19,053 nt of DNA from Gamarada debralockiae (taxonomy: Eukaryota > Ascomycota > Leotiomycetes > Helotiales > Hyphodiscaceae), in contig NXFV01001022.1 of NCBI GenBank assembly GCA_002803225.1, positions 1-19,053 on the forward strand, read 5' to 3'. The position numbers and the translations under genes are program-made. Positions 15,970-19,053 of this stretch are shown here, piece by piece (the first letter of the stretch is position 1; each line of letters begins with the position of its first letter). The notes below the pieces were generated by a model. That model did not search any database and was not told the origin of the DNA. It saw only the letters and a program-made list of their open reading frames with translations.

Positions 15970-17648
15970 ATGTCGTTCAACGTACCACGAGTTCCTTCCC
16001 TCTCAACTATCTCCACCAATGCGCATTCACATTCACGATCTGAATCAATTCCTTCTGCTCAGTCACCCCGCTCTCCAGCGTCACCTTATGACCCATTATC
16101 CGCTGCTCTCACAACCGCACAATCAAGATATACAATTGCCAATGCGCAAAGCTTAACGGCGCACAATGAAGCGTGCCGTGATTTCCCTGGCGGTAACACG
16201 AGGACGGTGTTACATTCGAGTCCTTTTCCAATTACCTTTGGTGAGTAGTTCATCATTTTCCTATGCTAAATTTCCCATGATCTGATATCTATATAGTACG
16301 AGGGAAGGGTTGCGAGTTAACCAGCTTGGATGGCGATACCTACATTGATTTTTTGGGAGAATTCACGGCTGGCATTTATGGCCACTCAAATGAGCTTATC
16401 GCCATGGCCGTGTCTGATGCTATGAAGAAAGGGTGGAATTACGGAGGTCCCAATCCATATGAAAGAGAACTTGCCAGAAAGGTACGAGGCCTATTGAATC
16501 TACTTTCATGCGGTTTCAAAATCAACAAAGTTACATTATTGCTTCCCTGCCACCCTGCTGATCCTCTCCAGGTAACCAAACGCTTCTCACCGTCAGGCAT
16601 TGAACTCGTCCGTTTCACCAATTCCGGAACAGAAAGCAACACTATGGCCCTAGCAGCAGCAGTCGCGTTCACAAAGCGCAAGAAGATCCTCGTCTTCACG
16701 AATGGCTATCACGGCGGAACCTTGTCCTTCCCCTCCACTCTCTCAGCAACCAACGTCAACATACCCCATGATTTTGTCTTAGCACCCTATAATGACATTC
16801 ATAGAACTCGCTCCATAATATCCCGGCTACCTCGCGACAGCTTAGCCGCAATCCTCGTCGAGCCAATCCAAGGAAGTGGCGGCTGTATCGTTGGCAACAA
16901 AGAATTCCTCCAATATCTCAACACCACAGCGCACAGCCTCGGAGCACTATTCATCGTAGACGAAGTAATGACCTCTCGACTTTCATACCACGGTCTATCC
17001 TCCGAGCTCGGTCTCAAACCAGATCTAGTTACGCTAGGAAAATGGGTTGGAGGAGGGATGACATTCGGTGCATTCGGCGGGCGAACAGACGGACCGATGG
17101 CGATGTTTGATCCCCGAGGTGGCATACTCAGCCATTCGGGAACATTCAATAACAATATTATCACCATGGCAGCTGGTTGTGCAGGGATGGAAATTTACAC
17201 AGAGGACGAAGTCCTCCGCTTGAACTCCTTGGGCGAAGGTCTGAAAGCCGGAATTGAGAAGGTCCTCGAAAAATACGAGCTAACACCCTCACCTAAAAAG
17301 GGGCCTTGTCCAATGAAAAACGAGCTAGAATCTCCATTCACGGGCGAGCAGTCAGATTACCCCGCCAAAGAAATAAGTGTGGAATCTCTTTCACTTGCCG
17401 AGAAGAGAGATGGAACGACAAACATGTGGGTTTCGGGACAGGGAAGTATGATCATTATCCATTTTGCAGGGGAGTGCGAGAAGAGTTTCTTGGCTTTGCT
17501 TTGGCATCATATGCTTGATCATGGGATATATATGGCACAGAGGGGATTCATAGCTTTGAATTTGAAGTTGAAGGAGGGACATGTGGAGAAGTTCGTTGGG
17601 GCAATTGATGAGTTTGTGGGGAAGTATCGGCAGGCTTTGAGTTCGTGA
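15970..17648 (+). CDS. Class-III PLP-dependent aminotransferase (glutamate-1-semialdehyde aminomutase-like)
   Basis: Exons 15970-16240, 16297-16481 and 16572-17648 give 510 residues. Fold type I marks are clear: FPGGNTRTVL at the start of the domain, FTNSGTESNTM (SGTE at 170-173, phosphate binding), NGYHGG near 197 (ring-stacking), VDEV with Asp282 for the pyridine nitrogen, and TLGKWVGGG with Lys309 as the Schiff-base lysine. The sequence is closest to glutamate-1-semialdehyde 2,1-aminomutase-like proteins, but fungi make 5-aminolevulinate by the Shemin route, so the true substrate is open. The first 60 residues are Ser/Pro-rich and not part of the fold. An extra segment of about 45 residues, including KGPCPMKNELESPF, sits before the C-terminal MWVSGQGSMIIIHF. 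Divergent from the DUF2470 gene and convergent with the cutinase. Confidence 0.87.
16241..16296 (+). other. Intron 1 of the aminotransferase gene
   Basis: 56 nt, donor GTGAGT, acceptor TATATAG. Joins G to TA as Val, giving FPITFVRGKGCELTSLDGDT. Confidence 0.88.
16482..16571 (+). other. Intron 2 of the aminotransferase gene (in-frame, stop-free)
   Basis: 90 nt, donor GTACGA, GCTGAT branch-like site, acceptor CTCCAG. Removal gives ELARKVTKRFSPSGIELVRF, which fits the family; retention would insert 30 residues without breaking the frame. Confidence 0.8.
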
Positions 17649-17890
17649 GGACAAGGTGAGGGGAGAGGGAGAAGAGTCGATTAGTAGGAGTTGGTGATGG
17701 AAAGTATGATTACAGCAGATAATAAATGTTGAATTCATTATGGTTGCCTTGCCACACAATTTTCAAGACCCTCAAAACGATGCTCAACTCGGAACCCACA
17801 CATGCACATGCAGCTATGTACATACAGTCAGTACTTTTTGCCTCTGCTCTCGGATCCAAGGGCCCGTCGCTCAGAAGCCTGGAGATGCAT
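17649..17890. other. Convergent intergenic region
   Basis: 242 bases between the 3' ends of the aminotransferase (+) and cutinase (-) genes. Nothing beyond likely 3' UTRs is seen. Confidence 0.5.
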
Positions 17891-18695
17891 TCACAAGCCA
17901 GTTTGCTCAGCGACAAACGATGCCGCGGTTCCAGCATCCATGGAATACTTTATTCAGATTAGTTTGAACTAATCCTGGAGCAGGAAATACTTACAGTAAG
18001 ATGAGGTGGTAAGACCAGATCGCCGTGTAAGCAGATATCATCTCCAGAGTGACAGATGATCAGAACTTTGGAGGAAGGAATGCTGCCGACAGCCTCTCCA
18101 TCATCTGGGTCACCGAAGATCACAACTTCCATTTATCAACACCTTCATTTTTCTGAAGGGATTTTGAGAAGTAAGATCTTACCCGAGTTGACCTTCGCCT
18201 GATCGGCGCTGCTCAGTAATTTGGCCGCGTTATGGACGAGCTGTCCTCCTTGACTAAGCCCCAATCATCAGAAAGCGCTCACTTCTTACATATGATACGG
18301 TAGGGAAGAGCATACCTGTAGCCACTCATCACAACCTTAGTATTCGGACACTGGCTAAAAGCCTGCTCAACCAAACTTGCCATAGTCTGACTGCCAGTCG
18401 GATCACCGCCCTCCAAGAAGCCTGCAGTAGAAGCTGGGTAGTCGACGCCCTGGACAGCGAGGTTCCCGGCTCCAATGTCTGATGCGACAGCGGCAAAGAA
18501 AGGAGGTCCAGCCAAGGATCCGACGTTTCCGGATTCGGTGGTTCCGCGAGCGAAAATTATGGTTACGGCTTTGCAGGCGGACCCGTTGGTAAGGTCGTTT
18601 TCGGTGTCGGAGGTTGCGAGTTGCCGGGGATGAAGGGGGGTTGCGATCGCGGAGGTGAGGGTGAGGAGGGAGAGGAGGGAGGTGATGGTCTTCAT
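17891..18695 (-). CDS. Cutinase, secreted, four exons
   Basis: Exons 18316-18695, 18183-18253, 17995-18125 and 17891-17947 give 212 residues, normal for cutinases. A signal peptide (MKTITSLLSLLTLTSAIATP) is followed by a possible propeptide ending at PR24. The fold marks are VTIIFARGTTESGN, VQGVDYPAS and GYSQGGQLVHNAA with nucleophile Ser127. They continue with VVIFGDPDDG, CHSGDDIC with Asp179, and PPHLTY with His192. Cys41-Cys116 and Cys175-Cys182 fit the two conserved disulfides. The enzyme would hydrolyse cutin and related esters outside the cell, in plant infection or litter decay. All three introns fall where the frame demands them: the first splits the nucleophile Ser codon, and reading past it loses the QGG part. 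ATG 18693-18695 starts the signal peptide. Confidence 0.92.
17948..17994 (-). other. Intron 3 of the cutinase gene with an internal perfect dyad
   Basis: 47 nt, donor GTAAGT, acceptor AATAAAG, phase 0. Within it GATTAGTT and AACTAATC (17957-17964 and 17967-17974) form a perfect 8-base inverted repeat. The likely branch sequence AACTAAT is in one arm. Read-through meets TAA. Confidence 0.75.
18126..18182 (-). other. Intron 2 of the cutinase gene
   Basis: 57 nt, donor GTAAGA, acceptor GGAAG. Joins G to TT as Val, giving AKVNSVVIFGDPDDG. Confidence 0.8.
18254..18315 (-). other. Intron 1 of the cutinase gene
   Basis: 62 nt, donor GTATGC, CTGAT branch-like site, acceptor GCTTAG. Joins AG to T, forming the codon of the catalytic Ser in GYSQGG. 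Confidence 0.88.
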
Positions 18696-19033
18696 TTTGG
18701 ATGTCGTGGAGCTGATGAGAACGGTGCTTGGTCGGGCTGGAGTGTTTGGATTCTTGGACTTGGGATGAAGTTGGAAGATAGGTTCCTTGACTGGGAGATC
18801 TGACGGCTTTTATAGAGATGGAAAGTGACTAATTTTGACCAACACTCTAAGTATTGCTTCCACTGATCTGTTGACAGATGCGGTGGTTTCAAAATCCAAA
18901 ATTCGTCCGAGGTTTTTGAACGAAAATTTGTTGCGATTGGAGGATATCACCACCACTTTTCTGCAGCAGACCCTCAAATCCTGCAGGGAAAAAGCCATCC
19001 CTGAAGCACTGCACTATATTAATAATGAAAGTT
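18696..19033 (-). promoter_or_regulatory. Cutinase promoter region
   Basis: The upstream region of the minus-strand cutinase gene contains a TATAAAA box at 18808-18814, about 115 bases before the ATG, and a CCTCGG element at 18907-18912 (CCGAGG on the plus strand). CCTCGG is the core bound by the fungal fatty-acid regulators FarA/FarB and the cutinase activator CTF1. One site alone can be chance. Confidence 0.5.
18808..18814 (-). promoter_or_regulatory. TATA box of the cutinase gene
   Basis: TATAAAA on the minus strand, at a distance from the ATG that allows a leader of about 80 bases. Confidence 0.55.
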
Positions 19034-19053
19034 GGGGGGGGGGGGGGGGGGGG
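19034..19053 (+). repeat. Run of 20 G at the window end
   Basis: The last 20 bases are all G. This looks like a sequencing or assembly artefact at a contig end, though a real G tract cannot be excluded. Confidence 0.85.

Noticed and set aside
1..19053. CRISPR arrays, insertion sequences, rRNA or complete transposons
   Set aside because: No regular spaced repeats, transposase-like frames or rRNA-like stretches were seen; the intron pattern is eukaryotic.

Overview
The window looks like nuclear DNA of a filamentous ascomycete, possibly a leotiomycete-like plant-associated mould; the lineage is an inference from gene types. Genes lie on both strands, separated by promoters of several hundred bases. 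They carry short introns of 47-90 nt with GT-AG ends, often with a CTAAC-like branch site. A secreted cutinase, a GMC oxidoreductase, an F-box/LRR protein, a caspase-like gene and a STAND-type N-terminal domain are all typical of such fungi. There are no bacterial-style operons, tRNAs, rRNAs, CRISPR arrays or complete transposons that I could see.

Layout. 1-317 (+): C-terminal end of a GMC oxidoreductase cut by the window edge. 1161-2684 (-): F-box/LRR protein. 3547-6327 (-): bromodomain protein of the BRD8/Bdc1 (NuA4-associated) type with a long Pro/Gln-rich linker. 7274-8000 (+): small coiled-coil, Pro-rich protein in three exons. 8906-9324 (+): fungal STAND-type N-terminal domain whose frame is broken at a T5 run. 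9620-9874 (-): doubtful small Ser/Thr-rich gene. 10728-12271 (+): three-exon gene for about 472 residues of unknown family, followed by an unassigned open frame. 12784-14632 (-): a caspase-domain gene with at least six frame changes, read as a pseudogene. 14986-15666 (-): DUF2470 membrane protein. 15970-17648 (+): class-III PLP aminotransferase in three exons, divergent from the DUF2470 gene. 17891-18695 (-): four-exon cutinase with complete triad and disulfides. The window ends in a run of 20 G.

The clearest working genes are the chromatin bromodomain protein, the aminotransferase, the DUF2470 protein and the cutinase. The most unusual part is 8.9-14.6 kb. There a broken STAND-type N-terminal domain, an unrecognised gene and a heavily decayed caspase-like gene lie within 6 kb. 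Fungal STAND receptors and caspase-like effectors are linked to self/non-self recognition and cell death, so this may be the remains of such a locus. That reading is inference. Some of the breaks sit in homopolymers, so sequencing error must be separated from true decay.
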